Assembly: GCA_965246925.1 (NCBI GenBank)
Contig: OZ251994.1
Coordinates: forward strand, 1,922,001-1,986,000
DNA from: JANPPS01 sp965246925
GTDB lineage: Bacteria; Pseudomonadota; Alphaproteobacteria; Acetobacterales; Acetobacteraceae
Length of the DNA stretch: 64,000 bases
Reading direction: 5' to 3'
Positions 49,300-57,791 of this stretch are shown piece by piece; the stretch's first letter is position 1, and the number at the start of each line of letters is the position of its first letter. The position numbers and the translations under genes are program-made. A model generated the notes under the pieces. That model was not told the DNA's origin, did no database searches, and was given only the letters and a program-made list of their open reading frames with translations.

Positions 49300-51318
49300 A
49301 TGACAAGCACGACCGGACGTCCAGCCAGCACCGGCCGCATGCGTATCGCGCGTCTGATCCCCGGCCTGTTCCTTTGCACCGCCGCCGCCCAAGCCGCCCC
49401 GGCGCTTACCCGCGTGACCCTGTCCCAGGGCGGCGTCGCGCAGTATGACTTCACCGCCGAAAGCACCGGCCCTATCACCCTCGACATTCCGCTGGACCAG
49501 GTCGATGACGTCCTGAAATCCCTACGCGTCGAGGGCGAACCGTTCTCGCTCCGCCTGCCGGGCCGCCAGCCGCTCGACGAAGTGTTCCGCACGCTGCCCT
49601 TCGCCCCGTCCGCCTTCGCCTCGGCCGCAGACCTCCTCCGTTCCTTGACCGGCGCACAGATCCGGCTGCCTGCCTCCGGCCTCACCGGCTCCATCCTCGC
49701 CGTCAACGCCATAGACACGGTCCGCGCCAACAACGCCGGCACCGAGGTGCGGCATCGCCTGACCATCGCCACCCCGGCCGGGATCGAGAGCGTCACCCTC
49801 GAGGACGCCGGCGCGGTCGAGTTCACGTCCGAGGTCCTGCGCAACCAGATCGCCAGCGCGCTGCAAGCCGCCGCCGCCGCCCGCGCCCAGGACCGCCGCG
49901 CCGTGCAGCTGGTCATCCCGGAAGGCCCCGCGCGGCAGGTGCATTTCGGCTACGTCACGTCCGCCCCGGTCTGGAAAGCCAGCTACCGCCTGACCTCCCC
50001 GCCGGACGGCCCCGGTTCGCAGCTTCAGGGGAGGGCGCAGCTTCAGGGCTACGCGGTGGTGGAGAATCTCAGCGGCCAGGCTTGGCATGACGTGGAGGTC
50101 GTGCTCACCTCCGGTCAGCCCGTGCTGTATCACCAGGCGCTATATACCGCGCTGTTCGCGAGGCGGCCCGATGCGCCGGTGGACGTGCCCGGCCAGCTGC
50201 AACCCCGGCTCGACCAAGGCAGCATGCCCGCCGCCCGGATGGCCATACCGATGCCATCGCCTGAGCCCGGGGCGACCCGGGCGTTGCGGGCGGCCGAGGG
50301 CTCGGCTTCGAGCATGCCGCCACCGGCGCCGCCCCCGCCCGCCGAGGCCGGGCAGAGCGTCACCCAGGTCACCTACCGGCTCACGGCCAAGGTGGACGCG
50401 GCCGCCGGCGAAACCCTGCTGCTGCCGTTGATCGACCGCGCCATTCCCGCCCAGCGCGTGGCGCTGTATCAGCCCAACACCAACCCGCAGCACCCGCTGG
50501 TCGCTTTGTTGCTGAAGAACGACGGCGAGGCCGGCCTGCCGCCGGGCCTGGTCTCGCTCTATGAACAACAGGCGGGCGGCCCCGCCTTCGTCGGCGACGC
50601 CCGCCTGCCCACGCTGCTGCCGGGCGAAGACCGCCTCGCCAGCTTTGCCGCGGACCTCGCCGCGACCGCCGAGACCACCCGCGAGGACAACACCATCGTC
50701 ACCAGCGCCCGCGCCTCCCGCGGTGTGCTGGAGTTCCGGCGACAATCCGAGGCGGTCACGACCTACCGCATCACCGCCCCCGCCAGCAGCGCCCGCACCG
50801 CCCTGATCGAGCACGACGCCCGGGCGTTCTATGAGCTGACGGAGCCGTTGGACGGCGTGGTCAAGACGCCCGGCGGCTATCGCATCGAGCGCCAGGTCCC
50901 CCCGGGCACCACGGTCACCGTCCTCGTCGTGCTGTCCCGTCCGGACCAGGAGACCCTTGGCCTGACCGACGCCGAGCCCGGGGAACTCGACACTTTCATC
51001 AGCAATACCAGGCTCACCCCCAAGCTACGCGCCGGGCTGCAGAAGCTGGTGGACCTCCGCGCCGACCTCGACCGCAAGCAGGCCACCCTCGCCACGCTGC
51101 AGGAGCGCCGCACCACCATCGGCACCGACCAGGACCGCCTGCGCGCGAACCTCACCGCCGTCCCGCCGCAAAGCGAGCTGCAACGCCGTTACCTCGCGCA
51201 GATGCTGGCACAGGAGAACGAGCTTACGACCCTACAAACGCAGACCCGGACCGCCCAGGCCGCCACCGACCAGGCCGATGCGGCGCTGAAGGACGCGATC
51301 CTCGGCCTCGATGGCTGA
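49300..51318 (+). CDS. DUF4139 domain-containing exported protein
   Basis: 672 aa from ATG 49300; a longer start at 49288 lies in the palindrome. Signal peptide MRIARLIPGLFLCTAAAQAA begins at residue 14. The N-terminal DUF4140-like part (YDFTAESTGPITLDIPLDQV) and the central DUF4139 domain (HFGYVTSAPVWKASYRL, GYAVVENLSGQAWHDVEVVL) are followed by a Pro-rich linker and a C-terminal coiled coil (LRADLDRKQATLATLQERRT). The family is periplasmic or envelope-associated with unknown function. Confidence 0.8.
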   Translation: MTSTTGRPASTGRMRIARLIPGLFLCTAAAQAAPALTRVTLSQGGVAQYDFTAESTGPITLDIPLDQVDDVLKSLRVEGEPFSLRLPGRQPLDEVFRTLPFAPSAFASAADLLRSLTGAQIRLPASGLTGSILAVNAIDTVRANNAGTEVRHRLTIATPAGIESVTLEDAGAVEFTSEVLRNQIASALQAAAAARAQDRRAVQLVIPEGPARQVHFGYVTSAPVWKASYRLTSPPDGPGSQLQGRAQLQGYAVVENLSGQAWHDVEVVLTSGQPVLYHQALYTALFARRPDAPVDVPGQLQPRLDQGSMPAARMAIPMPSPEPGATRALRAAEGSASSMPPPAPPPPAEAGQSVTQVTYRLTAKVDAAAGETLLLPLIDRAIPAQRVALYQPNTNPQHPLVALLLKNDGEAGLPPGLVSLYEQQAGGPAFVGDARLPTLLPGEDRLASFAADLAATAETTREDNTIVTSARASRGVLEFRRQSEAVTTYRITAPASSARTALIEHDARAFYELTEPLDGVVKTPGGYRIERQVPPGTTVTVLVVLSRPDQETLGLTDAEPGELDTFISNTRLTPKLRAGLQKLVDLRADLDRKQATLATLQERRTTIGTDQDRLRANLTAVPPQSELQRRYLAQMLAQENELTTLQTQTRTAQAATDQADAALKDAILGLDG

Positions 51319-51330
51319 CGCGGCCCTATT

Positions 51331-51744
51331 CCGGCCGCGTAGTCCGCTTGCGCTAACTTCTGCAGGTTGGACGCCGCCTGCAGGTTCCTGGCCGACATCC
51401 AGGAGCCAGGTGATAGACAAATCGTAGGTGGTGAGGATGTCGGGCGAGGCCTGCCCGGCCGCAGTCGCCATGGACAGGGCATAGGCGGCGAACTCGGCGC
51501 CGTTGCGGAAGGTGGTGACGTTGCCTGCATCGTCGGTGATGGTGGGGGTGAGGCCACCGCTCAGGGTGACGTAGGTCGCTGCCTCCACCACGATGGTCTT
51601 CGCATCCGTGGTGGCGATCACCGTGCCGTTGGGCTCGGTGACGGTGAACTGGGTGCCCGGTGACGCGCCAGAGCGTTCCGCCGCCAGCCAGCCCGCGACC
51701 TCGCTGGCCGAGGCCGGGCGGCCGATCTTCAGCTGGCGGCGAGC
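51331..51744 (-). pseudogene. Fragment of a large exoprotein or repeat protein
   Basis: One frame reads RRQLKIGRPASASEVAGWL, TQFTVTEPNGTVIATTDAKT, TYVTLSGGLTPTITDDAGNV and YDLSITWLLD. A second frame continues ARNLQAASNLQKLAQADYAA, so a frameshift separates them. A TAA lies just upstream. The segment NLQKLxQADYAA recurs in the toxin fragment at 52.8-52.9 kb. It is part of a decayed polymorphic exoprotein locus. Confidence 0.5.
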
Positions 51745-51785
51745 TTATGCCTTACGGACGCGTATGAGTGGTCCCGTCTTGCGCA

Positions 51786-52454
51786 TCATTTCGGTCCAGT
51801 GAAATCGCTCAGCTTGACGGTGAATGCCGCGCTCTTGCCGTCGTCCGAGACATGATCCGGCCGGATGCTGCCGGGCGTGCCGTGCGGGACCTCTTTGCCG
51901 TCCTTGTAACTCGGTGCCGGTTGCGGGGGAGATGGGGTGGCGAGCCAGAAAGGCGGGCCGTCGAGCGTGTCATACTCCTCGCGGGGCCGGGTCTCTGCGT
52001 GCCGGATGCTCTCGAAATCCGAACGGCTCAGCATGATCGGAAAGAAAGTCTCGCCATGCTCATGACGATAAAGGACTGAATTGACGCACCCTTGAAAACG
52101 CCGGAAGTAGCCTCGTTCATCGAACACAGCGCCGGCCGTGTCGAGTCCGAGCTTGAATTCCGAGGTCTCCGGCTGCAATCCGAGCGCTGCCCAATCTATG
52201 CTTGCGGTCGGGATCTTGGCGAAGTGCCGCTGGACCGTAATCATGGCCGCGGCGGCCGGGGCAGTCTCCTCCAGGCGCAGATAACGCTTGTAGAGCCGAT
52301 CCAATATCAAATGCCTGCCGGTCTGGTCCAGCACATCGCCGGCGTAGCGGTCAATGCAACCGAAGAAGACCTGGATATCGTTAGCATGACCAAGTTGAGA
52401 TATCCTCCCACCGCCACATACTGCAATGATATTTGCGTTTACTGCCTGGTCCAT
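51786..52454 (-). CDS. Putative immunity protein for the adjacent toxin tip
   Basis: 222 aa from ATG 52454, five bases after the TAG of the toxin fragment and with GGGG at 6-9 bp upstream. It has GCIDRYAGDVLDQTGRHLIL, DRLYKRYLRLEETAPAAAAM and FRRFQGCVNSVLYRHEHGET. It is a soluble, intact frame. No family was recognised with confidence. The toxin-then-immunity order and tight spacing are the basis of the call. Confidence 0.5.
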   Translation of the reverse strand: MDQAVNANIIAVCGGGRISQLGHANDIQVFFGCIDRYAGDVLDQTGRHLILDRLYKRYLRLEETAPAAAAMITVQRHFAKIPTASIDWAALGLQPETSEFKLGLDTAGAVFDERGYFRRFQGCVNSVLYRHEHGETFFPIMLSRSDFESIRHAETRPREEYDTLDGPPFWLATPSPPQPAPSYKDGKEVPHGTPGSIRPDHVSDDGKSAAFTVKLSDFTGPK

Positions 52455-52459
52455 ATCCC

Positions 52460-52924
52460 CTACTTCCGTTCAAAGAACCTAATATTCTCTTTGGCAATCG
52501 TGCCATTACGCTTGGTTTGAATGGCTAACCGGATCGCGGATTCTTGGTCTGCTGTGACATCCTGTCCGGTTATATCGATATATACATTTTGCGTCATCCC
52601 CGCCGGCAGGTTCAACGCCCGGTCTCTACCTTGCGCGGCGGTGGCGTTGATCAATCCCGCAGTGTTGGTAGTCAGATTATAGTTCTTGACCTCATAGCTG
52701 GCAGTTTTCAGGTCCGCCGAGGTCAGGCCGGACGCAGCCCAGCGGCTGGCGGATCGCGGGCGTGGTCCGCTGCAGCTGCGTGGCCAGCTGCGCGCCGATG
52801 TGCTCCAGATACCCGTGCTGCGTCCGCACTGCCGCGTAGTCCGCTTGCGGCAGCTTCTGCAGGTTGGACCAAGCCGGTGGGGCGCTGAAGGACGCATCCT
52901 CGATCCCGACCGCCAACACACAGC
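52460..52924 (-). pseudogene. Orphan C-terminal toxin tip of a polymorphic exoprotein (frameshifted)
   Basis: The last about 85 codons form a compact domain: SYEVKNYNLTTNTAGL, GRDRALNLPAGMTQNVYIDI and TGQDVTADQESAIRLAIQ, ending IRFFERK. The EVK in YEVKNYN resembles the core of PD-(D/E)XK-type nucleases. Upstream, the exoprotein-like part (SNLQKLPQADYAAVRTQHGY, LEHIGAQLATQLQ) is in another frame, so a frameshift near 52735 separates the two. The rest of the parent protein is missing; mmcB begins right behind. This looks like a displaced CdiA-type or similar tip. Confidence 0.5.
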
Positions 52925-53395
52925 TCATTCCGGCCGTAGCGCAGTCCGCAAGCCATCCACGCCCGCCGGGTCCTCGAGCCAGGCGAGGCGGGATGCGGCG
53001 AGGCTTGCGAACCGGTGCGTCAGCGCCCGGCGCCTGGCCGACGTAAGATCATGCGCCGGGGCCGGGCGCAGCAGTTCCGCGTCCCGCCCGTGCACGACGA
53101 TCAGCCCGGTTTCGGGCGGCAGCAGGTCCTGCGGGAAGTCCAGGTCGACGGCGAAGTACAGCTCGTCCGCGTACTCCCGGTACTCCGGCCATTTCTGGTC
53201 CGTGAGGAAATCCCGCGCGCCCGACTTCACCTCGATACACATGAAGCGGCCCTTGCCGCATAGCGCCAGGATGTCCGCCCGCCGCCCGTTCGGCAGCGGG
53301 ACCTCGTGCACCGGCGACCATCCAAGCTGCAGGCATAGCCGCGCGGTGGCCCGGCGGATGGCGGTGGAGCGTTCCGGTATCGTCATCGCGTTCAT
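52925..53395 (-). CDS. mmcB: MmcB family DNA repair protein
   Basis: 156 aa from ATG 53395. PD-(D/E)XK fold: GRRADILALCGKGRFMCIEV followed by KSGARDFLTDQKWPEY carries the D...EVK core. MmcB-type proteins occur in alphaproteobacteria and are linked to mitomycin-damage repair. The C-terminus abuts the toxin fragment. It is 9 bp downstream of the xanthine dehydrogenase gene on the same strand. Confidence 0.85.
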   Translation of the reverse strand: MNAMTIPERSTAIRRATARLCLQLGWSPVHEVPLPNGRRADILALCGKGRFMCIEVKSGARDFLTDQKWPEYREYADELYFAVDLDFPQDLLPPETGLIVVHGRDAELLRPAPAHDLTSARRRALTHRFASLAASRLAWLEDPAGVDGLRTALRPE

Positions 53396-53403
53396 GACGC
53401 GTT

Positions 53404-56139
53404 CTACACGGTCCGGCGCCTGCTTTCCAGCTCCGCCCATACCCGGTCCGCGGTGAACGGCGGGGCGGTGAACCGGTGTCCGGTCGCGTCCGCGAGCGCG
53501 TTGGCCAGCGCGGCGCCCACCGGGTTGAACGGGCTCTCGCTCATCGACTTTGCCCCTAGCGGGCCCAGCGTGTCCCAGGTATCGGCGAACAGCACCTCCG
53601 TCCGCGGCACGTCGGCCCAGTAGGGGATGTGATATTGCCGGAACGCCGGGTTCAGCACGGCGCCATCCTCCGTCAGCGCCAGGTTCTCGGAAAGCACAGC
53701 GCCCAGCGCCTGCGCCACCCCACCCTCGACCTGACCGCGCAGCTGCAGCGGGTTCAGCACCTGCCCGGCATCCGCGGCGTGCACGCTCTTCAGGATGCGA
53801 ATGCGCCCGGTCTCCGGCTGCACCGCGAGGTGGAACCCGTGCACGTTGAATGCGACCGACCGGGGCGAGCCATCGGTCCGCCGGATCACCGACAGCGCCG
53901 GCAGCTCCGTGAGCGGCACCAGCCGGTTGCCCGCCAGCACACCACCCTCCACCAGTTCGCCGGGCTGGATCGCGAGGATGCGCTCCCGCAGCGCCCGGGC
54001 GGCCAGCTCCGTCGCCCGGACCGCGACCACGGTGCCGGTGCTGCCGAACGCGCCGGTGTCATGCGTGACCAGATCCGTATCGGCATGATGCAGCCGGATC
54101 CGGCCCGGCACCGTCCCCAGGATCCCGGCCGCGACCTGGCAATGCGTCGTGGTCGTGCCGTTGCCGAACTCCGCCGTGCCCACATACAGGTCGAACACGC
54201 CGTCCGTGAGCGTCAGCCTGGATTCCGCCCGGTGGCCGAATGGCGGGATGGTGTCGATCATGCTCATCGCCACGCCGCGCCCCACGAGCCAGCCCGGCTC
54301 GGCCGCGGGCCGCATTCCCAGAGCGGCCTCGACCAGATCGAGGCATTGATCGAGCCCGTAGCTGCCGAACTCCACGTCATCGGGGCCGTGGATACCCTCG
54401 AGGCTGTCGCCCGGGCGCACCATGATGCGCCGCCGGAACGCGAACGGGTCCTGACCCAGCTGCGCCGCCAGCATGTCGACCGCCTGTTCCATGGCGAAGA
54501 TGGTCTGGCTCAGCCCATAGCCGCGGAAGGCGCCGCCGGGCAGGGTGTTGGTATAGGCGGCGCGGGCGCGGACCCGCTTGTATGCGGACCGGTAGATGCC
54601 GACCGACTCGCCCACCGCATGCTCCAGCACCGCCGCGGTGTGGTTGCCGTAGGCGCCGGCGTTGGCCAGGATATCCAGATGGAGCCCGGCGAGCGTGCCG
54701 TCCGCGGCGGCTTCGGCCCGGGCGGTGACGAGCATGGCGTGGCGGGTGGTGGTGGCGGTGAACTGCTCCTCCCGCGTCAGCTCGAGCTGCACGGGCCGGC
54801 CGAGGCGGAGGGTGGCCAGCGCCACGATGTCCTCCACCAGCATTTCCTGCTTGCCGCCGAAGCCGCCGCCCACGCGCTCGCACACCACGCGGATGGCGTG
54901 CGGCATGAGGCCGAACAGGTCGGCCAGCGTCTGCTTGATCAGGAACGGCACCTGCGTGCTGGTGCGTATCACGAGGCGCCCGTCCTCCATCCAGGCCCGC
55001 GCCGCATGCGTCTCCAACGCCGCGTGCTGCACGCGCTGCAGGGTGCAGGTGATTTCGGCCGCGTACGTGGCCGGCATGGGGGCGCCGATGGTGCCGGCGA
55101 TGTCGGCGACCAGGTTGCGCGCCGCATCCGGGATCCGGCTGTGCGGCTTGTCATGCAGCATTGGGGCGCCGGGCTGCAGCGCCGCCGTAGGGTCGAACAC
55201 CGCCGGCAGTGTTTCATACTCGACCACCAGCGCCCGGCAGCCCGCCTCCGCCGCCGCGACGCTGTGCGCCACCACTGCCGCCACGCGCTGGCCGATGAAG
55301 CGCAGGGTGTCGTCGAGCACTTGCGTGTCGTCCGGGTCGGCGCGGAAATCCTCGTGCCGCGCGGTGGAGAACAGCCGGGCAGGGGAGTCCGCGTGCGTGA
55401 ACACCGCCACCACCCCGGGAAAGGCCAGCGCGGCCCCGGCCTCGATCCGCACGATCCGCGCATGCGCGTGCGGCGACCGCAGCAGCCGCATGTGCAGCAG
55501 GCCCGGGAGGGGTTGATCCAGCGTGTAGCGCGCCGCCCCGCTCAGGACCTTCGCCGCATCCGGCGCCTTCGCCCCTTCATACGCCACGCCCCTTATGGCG
55601 TCCTCGATCGCCCGGTAGCCGGTGCACCGGCACAGATTGCCCTTCATCTCCCGCGGCAAATCCTCCCCCGGCACGACGCTCGCGGTCAGGATCATGCCTG
55701 CGGTGCAGAACCCACACTGAAACCCCTGTGCGGCGAGGAACTGGCGTTGCAACGGGTGCAACGCTTCCCCCTCTCCCTCCGGAAGAGGGCCGGGGTGAGG
55801 GAAACCACAGGACTCGTCTTCAACTATGCCTCGGTCAGCCGGCGCGAGGTCGTTAGAGGGTCCTCCGCTCGTCTCCCTCACCCCGGCCCTCTCCCGGAGG
55901 GGGAAGGGGAAGGGGCCAAAGCCCTCGATGGTCGTGACCGCACGGCCCTCCGCCCGCCAAGCCGGCAACAGGCAGCTGTGGATGGCGCGGCCGTCCAATA
56001 GCACCGTGCACGCGCCACAATCGCCGGCGTCACAGCCCTTTTTCACTCCAAACCAGCCCAAATCCCGCAGCTGCGTCCGCAGGCACTGGCCGGGGGCTGG
56101 CGTGCAGTCCTGCTCCACGCCGTTCACGTTCAGCCGCAT
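53404..56139 (-). CDS. Xanthine dehydrogenase, fused iron-sulfur and molybdopterin subunit, with repeat insertion
   Basis: 911 aa. Residues 1-210 hold both [2Fe-2S] motifs (GCDAGDCGACTVLLDGR and FQCGFCTAGM with GNLCRCTGYRAIED), followed by the molybdopterin domain (RVGGGFGGKQEM, GAFRGYG, QVEGGVAQALG, GAKSMSESPFNPVG with the catalytic Glu region). It oxidises hypoxanthine or xanthine to urate. A 51-residue insert between IEGFG and LHPLQ is translated from an inverted pair of palindromic repeats (55762-55914). The frame stays open, but function of the [2Fe-2S] domain may be affected. It overlaps the FAD-subunit gene by 10 bp. Confidence 0.88.
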   Translation of the reverse strand: MRLNVNGVEQDCTPAPGQCLRTQLRDLGWFGVKKGCDAGDCGACTVLLDGRAIHSCLLPAWRAEGRAVTTIEGFGPFPFPLRERAGVRETSGGPSNDLAPADRGIVEDESCGFPHPGPLPEGEGEALHPLQRQFLAAQGFQCGFCTAGMILTASVVPGEDLPREMKGNLCRCTGYRAIEDAIRGVAYEGAKAPDAAKVLSGAARYTLDQPLPGLLHMRLLRSPHAHARIVRIEAGAALAFPGVVAVFTHADSPARLFSTARHEDFRADPDDTQVLDDTLRFIGQRVAAVVAHSVAAAEAGCRALVVEYETLPAVFDPTAALQPGAPMLHDKPHSRIPDAARNLVADIAGTIGAPMPATYAAEITCTLQRVQHAALETHAARAWMEDGRLVIRTSTQVPFLIKQTLADLFGLMPHAIRVVCERVGGGFGGKQEMLVEDIVALATLRLGRPVQLELTREEQFTATTTRHAMLVTARAEAAADGTLAGLHLDILANAGAYGNHTAAVLEHAVGESVGIYRSAYKRVRARAAYTNTLPGGAFRGYGLSQTIFAMEQAVDMLAAQLGQDPFAFRRRIMVRPGDSLEGIHGPDDVEFGSYGLDQCLDLVEAALGMRPAAEPGWLVGRGVAMSMIDTIPPFGHRAESRLTLTDGVFDLYVGTAEFGNGTTTTHCQVAAGILGTVPGRIRLHHADTDLVTHDTGAFGSTGTVVAVRATELAARALRERILAIQPGELVEGGVLAGNRLVPLTELPALSVIRRTDGSPRSVAFNVHGFHLAVQPETGRIRILKSVHAADAGQVLNPLQLRGQVEGGVAQALGAVLSENLALTEDGAVLNPAFRQYHIPYWADVPRTEVLFADTWDTLGPLGAKSMSESPFNPVGAALANALADATGHRFTAPPFTADRVWAELESRRRTV
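55767..55909. repeat. Inverted pair of GC-rich palindromes (REPIN-like), copies 3 and 4, inside xanthine dehydrogenase
   Basis: Arm 1 at 55767-55802 and arm 2 at 55874-55909 are near-perfect inverted copies of the palindromic repeat also at 38738 and 49259, separated by 71 bp. The doublet is multiple-of-three in its effect and does not shift the frame. Confidence 0.85.
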
Positions 56140-56918
56140 AGCTCACTCCAGATCTCGGCCGCCAGGCGCCGGGTCATGTGGCGGCGCCAGGCCGGGGTGC
56201 CGTGCACGTCGTCATACCAGACCAGCCGCTCCAGCCCGGCCAGCACCTCATCCAGGCCGGGGGGCGCCGGCCACGAGAAGTGCACCGGCGCCGCCACGCT
56301 GGCCGTCACCGTCAGGCTGAAGCCGGCGCCGCCGAGCCCGATCAGCAGTGCCGCCGACCGCCCATGCTCGAACAACGATACCTGCCGCATCGCGCATGGC
56401 CGGGTCAGTGCTGCGATTGGCAGGTCGATCGCCCGCAGCAACTCACCGGGCAGCAACGCCGTCTGCCGTTGCCCTTGCGCGAAGCCTGCCATCGGAACGC
56501 GCCGCTCCGTCCCGTCCGGGCACCAGATCAGCGCCACGCCGTCCAGCGCCACCGTCAGCGCCAGCATGGGCGCGGCCGCCAGCGCGAGGCAGACATTGCC
56601 GCCGACGGTCGCCATCTCCCACACCTTGAACGACCCCAGCAGCGCCCGGCTGCACCCCGCGAACAACGGGGCCGCGGCCCAGTCCGGACGGAACCGCTCC
56701 AGCTCCGCGATCGTGCACGTGGCCGCGATCCGGAGGCCGGCCGGGCCGGGCTCCAGCGCCGGCCAGCCCAGCCCGGCCAGGTCCACCAGCCGGCGCAACC
56801 CCGGCTGCGGCTCGGAAAACAGCCAGGTGCCGCCTGCTAGGAACGCCGCCCCGTCCATGCCGGGCAGCGCCTCACGGGTCCGCGGACGGTCGACCGCCTC
56901 GATCTCGTGCAAATCCAT
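56130..56918 (-). CDS. FAD-binding subunit of xanthine dehydrogenase
   Basis: 262 aa. FLAGGTWLFSEPQPGLRRLV and LGSFKVWEMATVGGNVCLAL are the FAD-binding motifs of the CO-dehydrogenase flavoprotein family. The C-terminal CODH_FAD_C part ends in a basic helix. It transfers electrons from the iron-sulfur clusters to NAD+. It starts directly after the uricase stop and overlaps the fused subunit gene by 10 bp, forming one operon. Confidence 0.88.
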   Translation of the reverse strand: MDLHEIEAVDRPRTREALPGMDGAAFLAGGTWLFSEPQPGLRRLVDLAGLGWPALEPGPAGLRIAATCTIAELERFRPDWAAAPLFAGCSRALLGSFKVWEMATVGGNVCLALAAAPMLALTVALDGVALIWCPDGTERRVPMAGFAQGQRQTALLPGELLRAIDLPIAALTRPCAMRQVSLFEHGRSAALLIGLGGAGFSLTVTASVAAPVHFSWPAPPGLDEVLAGLERLVWYDDVHGTPAWRRHMTRRLAAEIWSELCG

Positions 56919-57737
56919 TCAGCGGCCCACGGTGCACTCGATCTGCCCATGCGGCTCGTCGGTGGCGATGAACACCTGATTGTCCGCGCTCATGCCGAAC
57001 CGGTCTAGGTTCATGGGGATATAGTGCTTGTTGGGGCACGCCATGCGGATGGTGCCCAGCTCCGGCACCGCCGCCAGCGCCGCCTCCCCCATGCGGAACA
57101 GGCTATCCTGCACCCCCTTGGAGTAGGTGGTGGCGAACACCTCCAGCATGGTGCCGAGCACCCGCGCGTTGGCGGCCTCGTACTCCGCGGGCGGCTTGAG
57201 CCATGTCCAGCTCGCATCCATCGCCGTGGCGGCGATGCGGTCGCTGGTGGGCGGGAGGGTCGTGTAGTCGTCGAACACGTAATCTTCCCAGCCGGATTGC
57301 GTGGATTTCATGAAGGTGAACGCCTCGATCCCCGAGGTGACGTCCACGCCATTCCGGGTCGCACTCACCTGCGCCGTGGGCTTGCCGTTACCGTCCAGCA
57401 CGAACGCGTGCTCATGCGTCCGGGTCCAGCGCGTCTCATGCAGCGTCACGTGCGCCGCGCTCACCTGCGTGTAGCGGTCGAGGAAACGCTGCGCCAGCGC
57501 CTGCCCGAACGCCTCGTTCCCGGCCTGCATGTTCTCGCGTGCCACGATGTAGGCGATGTTTTTGATGGTATCCGTCGCCACCACCTGCCGGTTGTCGCCC
57601 GCGGTGTAGGCGGCGGAGAAATCGCCATCCAGCATGACCTTGGCCGTCACCTCCCGCACCTCGTTGCGGGCGCCGTCCCGGTGCACCCGCATCACGCGGA
57701 CGCGTCCCTTGCCGTAGCGGTTCTGGATCAGAGGCAT
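56919..57737 (-). CDS. pucL: Factor-independent urate hydroxylase (uricase)
   Basis: 272 aa from ATG 57737. Cofactor-free oxidation of urate to 5-hydroxyisourate. YGKGRVRVMRVHRDG carries the active-site Lys, FSAAYTAGDNRQVVATDTIK the Thr-Asp, and NKHYIPMNLDRFG the His of the tandem T-fold. The upstream frame to 58832 is antisense to the deaminase gene. First gene of the purine-degradation operon with both xanthine dehydrogenase genes. Confidence 0.93.
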   Translation of the reverse strand: MPLIQNRYGKGRVRVMRVHRDGARNEVREVTAKVMLDGDFSAAYTAGDNRQVVATDTIKNIAYIVARENMQAGNEAFGQALAQRFLDRYTQVSAAHVTLHETRWTRTHEHAFVLDGNGKPTAQVSATRNGVDVTSGIEAFTFMKSTQSGWEDYVFDDYTTLPPTSDRIAATAMDASWTWLKPPAEYEAANARVLGTMLEVFATTYSKGVQDSLFRMGEAALAAVPELGTIRMACPNKHYIPMNLDRFGMSADNQVFIATDEPHGQIECTVGR

Positions 57738-57791
57738 GCTGTCCCTCACATCTGGGCTTGTGCAAAATACGCAAGTGTTGTGCCGTGCGGT
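57738..57791. promoter_or_regulatory. Divergent promoter region for purine catabolism genes
   Basis: 54 bp between the divergent uricase and deaminase starts. It is AT-richer around 57764-57780 (TTGTGCAAAATACGCAAGT) and probably holds both promoters and a shared operator. No regulator gene is adjacent. Confidence 0.45.

Noticed and set aside
53629..56001. 790-aa frame antisense to xanthine dehydrogenase
   Set aside because: Antisense shadow of the molybdopterin domain; no recognisable domain despite its length.
57024..57791. N-terminal extension of the deaminase frame
   Set aside because: Antisense to uricase; family homology begins at the ATG 57792.
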